DNA from: Alteromonas hispanica
GTDB taxonomy: Bacteria; Pseudomonadota; Gammaproteobacteria; Enterobacterales; Alteromonadaceae
Direction: 5' to 3'
DNA: 64,000 nucleotides
Assembly (NCBI RefSeq): GCF_010500915.1
Contig: NZ_JAAAWP010000002.1
Span: forward strand, 372,001 to 436,000
This document shows, in pieces, positions 18,392 through 26,992 of the stretch (position 1 is its first letter; every line of letters begins with the position of its first letter). The position numbers and the translations under genes are program-made. The notes below the pieces were generated by a model that saw nothing but the letters and a program-made list of their open reading frames with translations, made no database searches and had not been told where the DNA came from.

Positions 18392-20407
18392 ATGAGTAGA
18401 GGTTTCGAACTTCATTCGAAATATAAACCCGATGGCGATCAACCCGCGGCAATTGAATCCTTAGTGGACGGTTTGGAAAGTGGTTTAGCCGCACAAACAC
18501 TGTTAGGTGTTACCGGTTCGGGTAAAACATTTACTATGGCTAACGTGATAAAAGAAGTGCAGCGTCCCACTTTAATCCTAGCTCATAACAAAACGTTAGC
18601 GGCGCAGCTTTATGGGGAGATGAAAGAGTTCTTTCCGAATAATGCCGTAGAGTATTTTGTATCTTACTACGATTATTATCAGCCTGAAGCCTATGTGCCA
18701 ACTACAGATACGTTTATTGAGAAAGATGCCTCTATTAATGACCATATAGAGCAAATGCGACTGTCTGCGACCAAAGCGCTGATGGAGCGAAGAGACGTCA
18801 TTATTATTGCCAGTGTGTCTGCTATTTATGGCTTAGGCGACCCAGAGTCATACATGAAAATGCTGTTGCACCTTCGCCAGGGCGACACTATGGACCAGCG
18901 CGATATATTAAGAAGACTTGCTGAATTGCAGTACAAGCGCAACGATCTGGCTTTCGAGCGAGGCACTTTTCGCGTTCGCGGCGATGTCATAGATATCTTT
19001 CCCGCCGATTCGGAAAAGCAAGCTGTGCGAGTTGAGCTTTTCGATGATGAAATTGATAAAATAAGCTTGTTTGACCCACTTACTGGTGCCGTTGATAAGT
19101 CAGTAGTGCGGGCTACCGTGTTTCCTAAAACTCACTATGTAACGCCGAGAGAAAAAATTCTTAACGCAATAGAGCACATAAAGGATGAATTGGGAGACCG
19201 TAAAAAGCAGCTGCAAGAAGCGAATAAGCTGATTGAAGAGCAGCGAATTTCACAGCGAACGCAATTCGACATAGAAATGATGATGGAGCTTGGCTATTGC
19301 TCTGGTATCGAAAATTACTCGCGTTACCTTTCTGGTCGCGCTTCAGGCGAGCCACCGCCAACCTTGTTAGATTACTTTCCAGCTGATGGCCTGATGTTTA
19401 TCGACGAATCTCATGTAACCGTATCTCAAGTGGGTGCCATGTATCGCGGCGACCGCTCCCGTAAAGAGACATTGGTTGAGTTTGGTTTTAGGTTGCCATC
19501 GGCCCTTGATAATCGACCTCTGAAGTTCGAAGAGTTCGAGAAGATTTGCCCTCAAACAATCTATGTTTCTGCAACGCCCGGCGATTATGAGTTGAAAAAA
19601 ACCGAAGGCGATATTGTTGAACAAGTAGTAAGACCCACTGGTTTATTAGACCCTATTATTGAAGTACGCCCCGTTGCTACTCAAGTGGACGATGTACTCT
19701 CTGAAATTCACAAGCGTGTAGCGTTAGATGAGCGGGTGCTAATAACCACGCTTACCAAGCGCATGGCGGAAGATTTGAGCGAATATTTGAACGAACACGG
19801 CGTCAAGGTTCGCTATCTTCATTCAGATATAGATACGGTAGAGCGTATCGAAATAATTCGTGATTTACGCCTAGGGAAATTTGATGTGTTGGTAGGGATA
19901 AACCTCTTACGAGAAGGTTTAGACATGCCTGAAGTCTCTCTTGTTGCCATATTAGATGCCGATAAAGAGGGCTTTTTGCGAGCTGAGCGTTCTCTCATAC
20001 AAACTATTGGTCGTGCTGCACGTCACTTAAACGGTAAAGCTATTTTATATGGCGACACCATCACCAAGTCGATGCGAAAAGCTATCGACGAGACCGATAG
20101 ACGCCGTGAAAAACAAATGGCGCACAACAAAGCGAATAATATCACTCCAATGCGTCTGAATAAGGCAATCACCGATATTATGGACTTAGGTGAAAGCGCG
20201 CACCCTGCGTCTGGTAAAGTAAGACTCCGTAAGGTAGAAGAGAAGAAAAAACAGCAGAAGACGGCCAGTGCCACTGATCTTATGGATCAAATTGCTGAAC
20301 TCGAAAAGCAAATGTTTGAATATGCGAGAGAGCTCGAATTCGAAAAAGCAGCATCACTGAGAGATGATGTAGAAGCATTGAGAAAGCAAGTTGTCGCTTT
20401 ATCGTAA
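18392..20407 (+). CDS. uvrB: Excinuclease ABC subunit B
   Basis: A 671-residue damage-verification helicase of nucleotide excision repair that loads onto DNA with UvrA and recruits UvrC. Walker A is GVTGSGKT near residues 39-46. The beta-hairpin follows [12 protein letters not shown] around 93-104. Walker B is DESH ([11 protein letters not shown]). The helicase C-terminal motifs include [12 protein letters not shown] and [13 protein letters not shown] domain for UvrC binding ends the protein ([23 protein letters not shown]). Length matches E. coli UvrB. The start has AAGG eight bases upstream. I found no good LexA box directly before uvrB or within the 3' part of the MATE gene. Confidence 0.98.
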   Translation: MSRGFELHSKYKPDGDQPAAIESLVDGLESGLAAQTLLGVTGSGKTFTMANVIKEVQRPTLILAHNKTLAAQLYGEMKEFFPNNAVEYFVSYYDYYQPEAYVPTTDTFIEKDASINDHIEQMRLSATKALMERRDVIIIASVSAIYGLGDPESYMKMLLHLRQGDTMDQRDILRRLAELQYKRNDLAFERGTFRVRGDVIDIFPADSEKQAVRVELFDDEIDKISLFDPLTGAVDKSVVRATVFPKTHYVTPREKILNAIEHIKDELGDRKKQLQEANKLIEEQRISQRTQFDIEMMMELGYCSGIENYSRYLSGRASGEPPPTLLDYFPADGLMFIDESHVTVSQVGAMYRGDRSRKETLVEFGFRLPSALDNRPLKFEEFEKICPQTIYVSATPGDYELKKTEGDIVEQVVRPTGLLDPIIEVRPVATQVDDVLSEIHKRVALDERVLITTLTKRMAEDLSEYLNEHGVKVRYLHSDIDTVERIEIIRDLRLGKFDVLVGINLLREGLDMPEVSLVAILDADKEGFLRAERSLIQTIGRAARHLNGKAILYGDTITKSMRKAIDETDRRREKQMAHNKANNITPMRLNKAITDIMDLGESAHPASGKVRLRKVEEKKKQQKTASATDLMDQIAELEKQMFEYARELEFEKAASLRDDVEALRKQVVALS

Positions 20408-20482
20408 ATTTTTAACCAACAGGGGCGTGATGATCTTTGCTTAAAAACTGTAAAGCAACGACCAACACGCTCTTATAAAACA

Positions 20483-20507
20483 GTTATTCAGTATAAAGCT
20501 GAATAAC
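20483..20507. other. Hairpin downstream of uvrB
   Basis: A perfect 9-base inverted repeat, GTTATTCAG (20483-20491) and CTGAATAAC (20499-20507), with a 7-base loop. No T run follows, so it is not a standard terminator. A looser nested inverted repeat lies just before it at about 20423-20472. It may stabilise or end the uvrB message. Confidence 0.5.
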
Positions 20508-20641
20508 CCACGAGATTAAAATAACAAAGAAAAAACACCATAATTGCGATTAAATGTCGCAAATTGTCGTTGTAATAGCCTGTCTAGTTTCATATAGTTA
20601 GTGAAAGAGTATCAATAACTATACCTAAAACAGGTGCTACT

Positions 20642-21568
20642 ATGCTAAATCGTCTCCAAGAATCGGATATTAAGCTATTGCGTGTGTTTTACGCAGTGGC
20701 AAGTTGTAATGGATTTACGGCGGCTGAACCCGTGTTGCGTATGCAGCGACCCAACATAAGCGCGGCAATCAAAAAGTTGGAAGAGCGCTTAGATCTCGTT
20801 CTTTGTCATAGGGGCAGAGGCGGTTTTCAGATGACCAAGGAAGGCGAGGTTGTTTTTCAAGAAACCAAGCGTATTTTCAACGCATTCGATAACTTTGTTT
20901 TCAACCTGAAGTCGCTTCATGACGATTATTCTGGGCACATTACGCTTGTACTCATGGCCGGCTTGCCGCTTTCAATGCATCTGGCGGTCAGTAAAGCCGT
21001 TAAAAGCACCATGAAAAAGTTTGATGATATTCACGTAAATATTCAAACGCGTTTATATAATGAAGTAGAGCACGTAGCACTATCTGGTGAATGTCACCTT
21101 GTTGTATCAACCTATGACATGGTCAAACCCGAATCGGTAACCTTTCACCCTGTTGGGCTAGATGTTGAAGGGCGTTTATACTGCTCTCCTACTCATGCAT
21201 TGGCAAAATACCGAGATACCGAGCTTCCCGATGATGTAAATATTGAGGATTATCCCGCAATAGGTATATCGGGTTTGTCTTCTGCTAACTATATTGAAGA
21301 CGAATCACGTCTTGCTATTCAAACCTTCTCCGACTCTTTTGATGCTGCTATGTCAGCTATTATGACAGGAGAGTATGTAGGTCTGTTACCCGACTATATG
21401 GCAAAAGAGCAGGGAGCGGCGTTAGGATTAGTTCCTATCGCGAACGGAAGTCTATTTAAGTTCACCCACGAATTGTTTGTAATGAATGGCAAAAATACTC
21501 GGTTAAACCCAGTGTTACGCCACTGCATAAAAGAACTTAGCTATTTCATCGCTGAGAGCCAAAAATAA
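20642..21568 (+). CDS. LysR-family transcriptional regulator
   Basis: A 308-residue DNA-binding regulator. The N-terminal winged helix-turn-helix spans about residues 8-66 (FTAAEPVLRMQRPNISAAIKKLEERL), with the linker helix behind it. An effector-binding domain of the LysR type covers 90-300. Co-inducer and target are not known. A 234-base gap separates it from uvrB, and the two small membrane-protein genes follow 38 bases or more downstream in the same direction. These may be its targets or simply share its transcript. Confidence 0.9.
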   Translation: MLNRLQESDIKLLRVFYAVASCNGFTAAEPVLRMQRPNISAAIKKLEERLDLVLCHRGRGGFQMTKEGEVVFQETKRIFNAFDNFVFNLKSLHDDYSGHITLVLMAGLPLSMHLAVSKAVKSTMKKFDDIHVNIQTRLYNEVEHVALSGECHLVVSTYDMVKPESVTFHPVGLDVEGRLYCSPTHALAKYRDTELPDDVNIEDYPAIGISGLSSANYIEDESRLAIQTFSDSFDAAMSAIMTGEYVGLLPDYMAKEQGAALGLVPIANGSLFKFTHELFVMNGKNTRLNPVLRHCIKELSYFIAESQK

Positions 21569-21606
21569 TAGCAAACTTTTCTAAAATTACAGCGCAGAAA
21601 TGGGTT

Positions 21607-22005
21607 TTGTGTGGCGAAGGCAGACCGTTGAAAGAAACAGGTATTTTTTATTTAGCCAAGTTACTTTCATTTTTTTTTGGAATTTACGGCTGCTTTTTTC
21701 TGCACAGCTCACTACACGTGCCTGTTGTTGTGAGCGCCGCCTCGATAGGTCTTTTAGGTAGCTTTTTTCCCTCTCATTTACGTTTCAAACACCACATACA
21801 GTCGGCAATCTATGCCGGAGCCTTTGCGGGAATGTGCTCCTACGATATTGTTTCCTCTGTTTACGATTTAATGTTGATGAGTATCATCGGTGCCGCGCTT
21901 TATACGGCCTTGAGGAATGTATTAATTGGCATTGGCGGAAAGCTTGGTGCAATTGCCTTCGTTTCCGTGGCTAGCGTTATCTTAACTAAAGCGATGATGT
22001 TCTGA
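21607..22005 (+). CDS. Small integral membrane protein, first of an overlapping pair
   Basis: Up to 132 residues with about five hydrophobic segments and a basic loop (SHLRFKHH) between the second and third. I do not recognise a named family. The segment AGAFAGMCS and the later GIGGKLGAIAFVSV are matched in the next gene (GGSFVGMTS and GIGGALGVCAFISV), so the two are probably paralogues. The frame has no ATG start. TTG at 21607 is one choice, and TTG at 21628, with AAGG about nine bases upstream, is the better one. Its TGA stop shares a base with the ATG of the next gene, which points to coupled translation and equal amounts of the two proteins. Confidence 0.75.
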   Translation: MCGEGRPLKETGIFYLAKLLSFFFGIYGCFFLHSSLHVPVVVSAASIGLLGSFFPSHLRFKHHIQSAIYAGAFAGMCSYDIVSSVYDLMLMSIIGAALYTALRNVLIGIGGKLGAIAFVSVASVILTKAMMF

Positions 22006-22382
22006 TGGTATTGTTTTTCTTTGCGCTATTAGGAGGCATAGTCACATACAAAGCTAGTTCTCAACCTTGGATGAACAGTGTTAGAGCAAGCAGTGCCGGT
22101 ACATTAGTATGTTATCTATTGGTTTTGTTGCTCGCTGGTACAGATAAAGCTAACGTTTATGCCACTATGTTCTTTGGCGGAAGCTTTGTGGGCATGACAT
22201 CGTCTCATCGACTCAATCATACCGGAATTTTGATCGCGTCTTGTGTGTTTGGCGCAATCAGTGCGGTTATTTTACCGCTTCTAAATGGAATTGGCGGGGC
22301 GTTAGGCGTGTGTGCTTTCATATCCGTTGTCATTGTGCATATCGGCTCAGTGGCGTTTCAGCGTATTGCAATGAGGAAGTGA
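22005..22382 (+). CDS. Small integral membrane protein, second of an overlapping pair
   Basis: A 125-residue protein with about five hydrophobic segments and a basic tail (QRIAMRK). It shares the GxFxGM-S and GIGG-LG--AF-SV segments with the preceding protein in the same order, so the pair looks like an old tandem duplication. Its longest basic loop (KASSQPWMNSVR) sits between helices 1 and 2, whereas in its partner the basic loop sits between helices 2 and 3. Opposite membrane orientation is therefore possible. Two-gene small membrane systems such as paired SMR or Fluc/CrcB proteins are built this way, but I see no CrcB or SMR signature. The function is unknown. Confidence 0.8.
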   Translation: MVLFFFALLGGIVTYKASSQPWMNSVRASSAGTLVCYLLVLLLAGTDKANVYATMFFGGSFVGMTSSHRLNHTGILIASCVFGAISAVILPLLNGIGGALGVCAFISVVIVHIGSVAFQRIAMRK

Positions 22383-22476
22383 CCTCAAGCGCTCACGTCA
22401 CTTTTCCGTTAAAAGCGCTTTGTGGACATAGCCCTTGTGAAAGGGCTTTAGTCACAAGTTAGACTCTTAAAAAGAA

Positions 22477-23133
22477 CTACTCGTATTCTAAGGGGTCTGT
22501 GGCGTTATTGTCCTTAAATGCCTCTAAACGTTCTTCGCAGGCCCCGCATTTTCCGCAAGCTTTCTCTCTTCCGTTATAGCATGTCCACGTTTTGCCATAA
22601 TCTAGCCCCATGTTGAGGCCGTCGGTGAGAATTGCTGTTTTGCTGTCATCGATGTAAGGAGTGACAATTTCAACGGGGGTGTAATTTGCTATCCCGCACA
22701 CGTCGTTCATACGGTGCACAAATTCGGGTCTACAATCTGGATAAATAGCGTGATCACCAGCGTGAGCACCGTAGTAGACTTTGTTTGCCTCTAAACTAAC
22801 TGCATAGCCAACCGCAAGTGACAGTAGAATCATATTGCGATTAGGTACAACCGTTTGTTTCATACTGGGTTCTTCATAATGACCTTCTGGAACCTCAATA
22901 TCAGAGGTTAACGCAGAACCACCCACTAAAGAATTGATAGCACTTATATCAACCACTTTATGTGGCACATTAAGCGACTCACAGACCTCAGCCGCGTAAT
23001 CAAGTTCTTTCTTATGGCGTTGACCATAATTGAAACTAAGCGGGTGCACCTTTTTCCCTTCCCTAAGCGCTTTATGCAATACAGTGAAGGAATCCATACC
23101 TCCTGAATAAATAACAACAACGTTTTCTGACAT
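22477..23133 (-). CDS. queC: 7-cyano-7-deazaguanine (preQ0) synthase
   Basis: A 218-residue ATP-dependent enzyme that converts 7-carboxy-7-deazaguanine to preQ0 in queuosine biosynthesis. The PP-loop SGGMDS is at 10-15. The C-terminal zinc site uses C185, C193, C196 and C199 ([15 protein letters not shown]). The start at 23133 ([12 protein letters not shown]) gives family length. The longer frame reaching 23403 would run into queE on the other strand and has no family support. It is divergent from queE with 85 bases between, so the two pathway genes share a promoter region. I see no preQ1 riboswitch fold there. Confidence 0.96.
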   Translation of the reverse strand: MSENVVVIYSGGMDSFTVLHKALREGKKVHPLSFNYGQRHKKELDYAAEVCESLNVPHKVVDISAINSLVGGSALTSDIEVPEGHYEEPSMKQTVVPNRNMILLSLAVGYAVSLEANKVYYGAHAGDHAIYPDCRPEFVHRMNDVCGIANYTPVEIVTPYIDDSKTAILTDGLNMGLDYGKTWTCYNGREKACGKCGACEERLEAFKDNNATDPLEYE

Positions 23134-23218
23134 AGTTTTTGACGAATTAAGAAATAATGTCAGAATTTTATGTGATCCTTGGTAAAATCCCAAGATACAA
23201 TCGGTAAAGGACGTCAAT

Positions 23219-23902
23219 TTGTCTGTATTAAGCACGTTAAACATCAATGAAATGTTTGAAACCATACAAGGTGAGGGAGCGCATACAGGAATTCCCTCAA
23301 TTTTTGTTCGTTTACAAGGGTGCCCAGTGGGGTGTCCGTGGTGCGACACAAAACACACATGGGAAATAAAAGAAGACTTAATTGTTTCCTCAAAAGAGAT
23401 CATCGAGCAAACAGAGGAGTCAGAAACTTATTTTCTTAGCGATGATAAAGAGCTTCTCACCTTATTTGAAAAAGAGGGGTATCTAGCCAAGCACGTTGTC
23501 ATTACCGGCGGTGAACCATGTATGTATGACCTGCGGGGACTGACTACATTACTGCACGATAACGGCTTTACAACGCAAATTGAAACAAGCGGCACGTTTG
23601 AAATTTTTTGTGATGAAAGAACATATGTCACGGTATCGCCGAAGATAAATATGCGAGGCGGTTTTGAAGTACTGACCAGTGCGCTAGAGCGCGCAAATGA
23701 AATAAAGCATCCCATTGCTATGCAAAAGCATATTGATGAACTCGACGCGCTTTTAGCTAATGTGTCGTCACTGGAAGGAAAGCAGGTATGTCTCCAGCCA
23801 ATAAGTCAGCAACCAAGAGCAACGGAATTAGCCGTGAAGACTTGTATTGCGAGAAACTGGCGGCTATCTTTACAAACACATAAGTATATAGGTATTGAAT
23901 AA
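23219..23902 (+). CDS. queE: 7-carboxy-7-deazaguanine synthase
   Basis: A 227-residue radical-SAM enzyme that forms 7-carboxy-7-deazaguanine from 6-carboxytetrahydropterin. The cluster-binding cysteines are C35, C39 and C42 ([15 protein letters not shown]), the C-x3-C-x2-C spacing. Other family markers are [18 protein letters not shown] and [10 protein letters not shown], with the ending [15 protein letters not shown]. It follows E. coli QueE closely. The start is TTG at 23219, with AAAGGA about eight bases upstream. The next upstream codons give no better start. Confidence 0.95.
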   Translation: MSVLSTLNINEMFETIQGEGAHTGIPSIFVRLQGCPVGCPWCDTKHTWEIKEDLIVSSKEIIEQTEESETYFLSDDKELLTLFEKEGYLAKHVVITGGEPCMYDLRGLTTLLHDNGFTTQIETSGTFEIFCDERTYVTVSPKINMRGGFEVLTSALERANEIKHPIAMQKHIDELDALLANVSSLEGKQVCLQPISQQPRATELAVKTCIARNWRLSLQTHKYIGIE

Positions 23903-23933
23903 TAACCTAATGACAAATAAAGGAATGTTAGGG

Positions 23934-24785
23934 ATGTGTAGAGCACTTGCTCTTGTGTTATTGCTTGGCTGTTTTTCGGTTCAAGGGGCGTTGTGGACAA
24001 TCACCTACCCGCGTCCAATAGACGATACTGACGAGCGCACGCAATATCCCATAGCATTGCTTAAACTAGCGCTCGACAAAACAGGCGTTAACTATGAACT
24101 ACGTCCCTCAGACAGAATTTTGCTATCTGGTAAAGCAATGCGCCAGCTGCGTGAAAATAGACAGGTAAACGTTGTGTGGAGTATGACGGATATTCAGAGG
24201 GAGAAAGATCTCAATGCTATTCGAATACCTATTGCCAAAGGACTAATCGGTCTACGAGTTTTTGCAGTAAACGATAAAAAGCGGGCGAAGTTCAAAAACA
24301 TTAGTTCCATTGAAGATATGCGTGGCTTTGTTCCAGTGCAAGGGGAAGACTGGCCGGATACCAAAATTTTACAGGCCAACGGCTTTAATGTGTTTACTGT
24401 GCCTGAGTTCGATGAAGCCTACGATTTTCTAAAGCAGGGGAGAGGCGATTTCTTTCCCCGCTCGGTTATTGAGATCACACCTGAGCTTGAAAAGCTTGGT
24501 AAAGGGTCAAACATATCCCTAGAACCGTCTTATGCCTTATATTATCCCACTGCCATGTATTATTTTGTCAGCAACAATAATAAAACATTGGCAAATCTAA
24601 TCGAGTCGGGGCTTCGCAGAGCGAAAGCTGATGGGTCGTTTGATAAACTTTTTCAGTCTACCTATTTGCCTGTTCTCGATGAAATTAATATGAGCGAAAG
24701 AACGATATTTACGATTGAAAACCCTTTGCTGCCCGATGATACGCCATTAGATGATGAATCTCTGTGGTATACGTCTATGCAATAA
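23934..24785 (+). CDS. Periplasmic solute-binding-like protein
   Basis: A 283-residue exported protein resembling the family-3 solute-binding fold. A signal peptide covers the first 18 residues from the chosen start (MCRALALVLLLGCFSVQG-A). The mature part has two-lobed features such as LKLALDKTGVNYELRP, a polar hinge and KADGSFDKLFQSTYLP near the end. No ABC transporter permease or ATPase is nearby, so it may act as an orphan sensor or binding protein. Several ATGs are in frame. The one at 23934 is chosen because AAAGGA lies nine bases upstream. Starts at 23895 or 23910 would overlap or abut queE and place polar residues before the signal. It is transcribed behind queE. Confidence 0.7.
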   Translation: MCRALALVLLLGCFSVQGALWTITYPRPIDDTDERTQYPIALLKLALDKTGVNYELRPSDRILLSGKAMRQLRENRQVNVVWSMTDIQREKDLNAIRIPIAKGLIGLRVFAVNDKKRAKFKNISSIEDMRGFVPVQGEDWPDTKILQANGFNVFTVPEFDEAYDFLKQGRGDFFPRSVIEITPELEKLGKGSNISLEPSYALYYPTAMYYFVSNNNKTLANLIESGLRRAKADGSFDKLFQSTYLPVLDEINMSERTIFTIENPLLPDDTPLDDESLWYTSMQ

Positions 24786-24812
24786 AAAACGCGACTTTAC
24801 GTCGCGTTTTTT
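24784..24812. terminator. Bidirectional terminator between the solute-binding gene and asnB
   Basis: A 12-base-pair stem, AAAAAACGCGAC / GTCGCGTTTTTT, with a TTTAC loop. The A and T tracts at either end allow it to serve both converging genes. It begins inside the stop codon of the solute-binding gene. Confidence 0.88.
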
Positions 24813-24836
24813 AGTTAACAAATTACTCTGCTGATA

Positions 24837-26507
24837 TTAAGATTCACCCGAGTGAACCCCTTTCATTGAGCGACCCGACGGGTCTGCATTGTTCTTAAAG
24901 CTTTCATCCCACTCAAGAGCTTCTACGGTACTACACGCGATAGATTTTCCTCCTGGAACACAGCGTGCCGCGCTTTCTTGTGGGAAGTAGCCCTCAAAAA
25001 TAGTGCGGTAGTAGTAACCCTCTTTCGTATCAGGGGTATTGTGCGGGAAGCGGAACTCGGCAGTGGCAAGCTGTTGATCAGTCACTTCGTTGTCTACAAA
25101 ATCTCTGATAGAGTCTATCCAAGAATAGCCTACGCCATCACCAAACTGCTCTTTTTGACGCCACAAAACCTCTGCGGGAAGCGTGTCACCGTTATCGAAC
25201 GATTTACGAAGGATCCATTTTTCCATTTTCCCATCAAGACACATCTTGTCTTGTGGGTTCAAGCGCATGGCCACATCAATGAAGTTTTTATCAAGGAAAG
25301 GCACGCGGGCTTCTACACCCCAGGCGGAAGTCGCTTTGTTAGCACGGGCGCAGTCGAACATATGAAGACGGTCTAGCTTACGAACAGTTTCTTCGTGGAA
25401 TTCTTTAGCATTTGGCGCTTTGTGGAAATATAGGTAGCCGCCAAAAATTTCGTCAGCCCCTTCACCCGACAACACCATTTTAATACCCATAGCCTTAATC
25501 TTTCGGGTCATTAGATACATAGGTGTGGCGGCACGAATGGTTGTCGTGTCATAAGTTTCAAGATGGAAAATAACGTCACGGATCGCGTCTAAACCTTCTT
25601 GAATGGTGAAATGTATTTCGTGGTGCACAGTGCCAATCATATCAGCCACTTTCTTGGCGGCTTTCAAGTCAGGCGCACCTTCTAAACCGACAGCGAAGCT
25701 GTGGAGTCTAGGCCACCATGCGTCTGTTTTGTCTTCATCTTCTACACGCTTGGCGACATATTGTGCTGCGACTGCAGACACCAATGAGGAATCTAGACCA
25801 CCTGACAGAAGTACTGCGTAAGGAACGTCTGACATCATGTGAGATTTCACGGCCTTTTCAAATGCAACTCGAAGCTCTTCGAGGTCAGAGCTGTTGTCTT
25901 TTACATTCTCATAGTCCATCCAGTCGCGCTTGTAATATTTAGTTAGTTTGCCTTCCTTACTCCACATGTAGTGGCCTGGAGGAAATTCACTTATGGTTTT
26001 ACACACACTGGCTAGCGCCTTCATTTCAGAAGAAACATAGAAGTTGCCGTGCTCGTCGTAACCTGTGTAAAGGGGGATAATACCAATGTGATCACGTGCG
26101 ATTAGGTATGCATCTTTTTCTTCGTCATAAAGAATAAAAGCAAACATTCCTTCTAGTTCGTCAATAAACTCCACGCCTTTTTGTTGATATAGGGGAAGTA
26201 TAACTTCGCAGTCAGAGCGAGTTTTAAATGGATAAGGCTCATCCAAATCAGCAGCTAACTGCTTGTGATTATATATTTCACCGTTAACAGCAAGGATGTG
26301 TTTGTCGTTCTGACTGATAAGCGGTTGAGCGCCTGTATCTACATCGACAATAGCCAATCGTTCATGACAAAGAATGGTATTGTCATTATTCCAGATACCC
26401 GACCAGTCAGGGCCACGGTGGCGCAAAAGTTTAGATAAATCGAGGGCTTGGGTTCTGAGTTCAGACACATCGGTTTTGATATCAAGGATACCGAAAATAC
26501 CACACAT
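24837..26507 (-). CDS. asnB: Asparagine synthetase B (glutamine-hydrolysing)
   Basis: A 556-residue enzyme that makes asparagine from aspartate, ATP and glutamine. The N-terminal glutamine amidotransferase domain begins MCGIFGI, with the nucleophile C2 exposed after Met removal, and includes RHRGPDWSG and NGEIYNH. The synthetase domain has the PP-loop LLSGGLDSSLVSAV near residue 233 and GEGADEIFGGY near 348. Length and motifs match E. coli AsnB. It stands alone. The 485 bases upstream hold no gene, only its promoter region. Confidence 0.97.
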   Translation of the reverse strand: MCGIFGILDIKTDVSELRTQALDLSKLLRHRGPDWSGIWNNDNTILCHERLAIVDVDTGAQPLISQNDKHILAVNGEIYNHKQLAADLDEPYPFKTRSDCEVILPLYQQKGVEFIDELEGMFAFILYDEEKDAYLIARDHIGIIPLYTGYDEHGNFYVSSEMKALASVCKTISEFPPGHYMWSKEGKLTKYYKRDWMDYENVKDNSSDLEELRVAFEKAVKSHMMSDVPYAVLLSGGLDSSLVSAVAAQYVAKRVEDEDKTDAWWPRLHSFAVGLEGAPDLKAAKKVADMIGTVHHEIHFTIQEGLDAIRDVIFHLETYDTTTIRAATPMYLMTRKIKAMGIKMVLSGEGADEIFGGYLYFHKAPNAKEFHEETVRKLDRLHMFDCARANKATSAWGVEARVPFLDKNFIDVAMRLNPQDKMCLDGKMEKWILRKSFDNGDTLPAEVLWRQKEQFGDGVGYSWIDSIRDFVDNEVTDQQLATAEFRFPHNTPDTKEGYYYRTIFEGYFPQESAARCVPGGKSIACSTVEALEWDESFKNNADPSGRSMKGVHSGES

Positions 26508-26992
26508 AAAACGAGTTCTCTCTGTTCACTTATTGAAAAAAATGGGTTATTTCTGTCGGGCGCTTGTCTATAAGCAGCGAAAGATTATTATTTTTGATTT
26601 GTATGGTTCGCGTGTCTTGAATGTGCCAGTCTGACAGGAAATTGCAAGTATATTGTGATGATAAAATGGAATTTATTAGTTCTTTTGAAGCCTGTTAACG
26701 GTAAAAATGCAAAAGTATTCTAAATTGCCTGAAAAATCGTCAATGATATACCTTAGCTAGCTGCGACGTTTCCTTTTAACTCCCAGAAGCTAGCGTTCTA
26801 ACCTCTGTACTATTTACGATTAACAAGTTGCGATTAACAAGTTTCTATTGAATTTTTTATCGATAGTGAAGTTGGTACAGCGATGCACATTGCGAATGCA
26901 GTGCAAAAAAACGTGCAGAGTAAATGAAGAAGCCCCGCTGGGACGGGGCTTCACGCTTTTCTTATCTTTACGCTTTCGGTTTAGCTTTGTTT
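26508..26992. other. Intergenic region upstream of asnB
   Basis: About 485 bases without a supported gene. It contains a 13-base direct repeat CGATTAACAAGTT at 26817-26829 and 26831-26843 (14-base period) and a terminator hairpin at 26929-26952. The 86-codon frame at 26374-26634 is antisense to asnB and its leader and is rejected. Confidence 0.6.
26929..26952 (-). terminator. Terminator-like hairpin after the lipoprotein M28 gene
   Basis: A perfect 9-base-pair GC-rich stem (GAAGCCCCG / CGGGGCTTC) with a 6-base loop, 41 bases beyond the stop codon of the minus-strand peptidase gene. On the minus strand it is followed by the T-rich TTCATTT. The plus-strand side also has a short T run. Confidence 0.75.

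Noticed and set aside
23203..23218. preQ1 riboswitch between queC and queE
   Set aside because: Only a weak short inverted repeat is present in the 85-base gap. Queuosine synthesis genes in this group are not usually controlled this way, and no pseudoknot pattern was found.
23134..23403. N-terminal extension of queC
   Set aside because: The longer frame runs into queE on the opposite strand and is antisense to its conserved N-terminus. QueC family length is reached from 23133.
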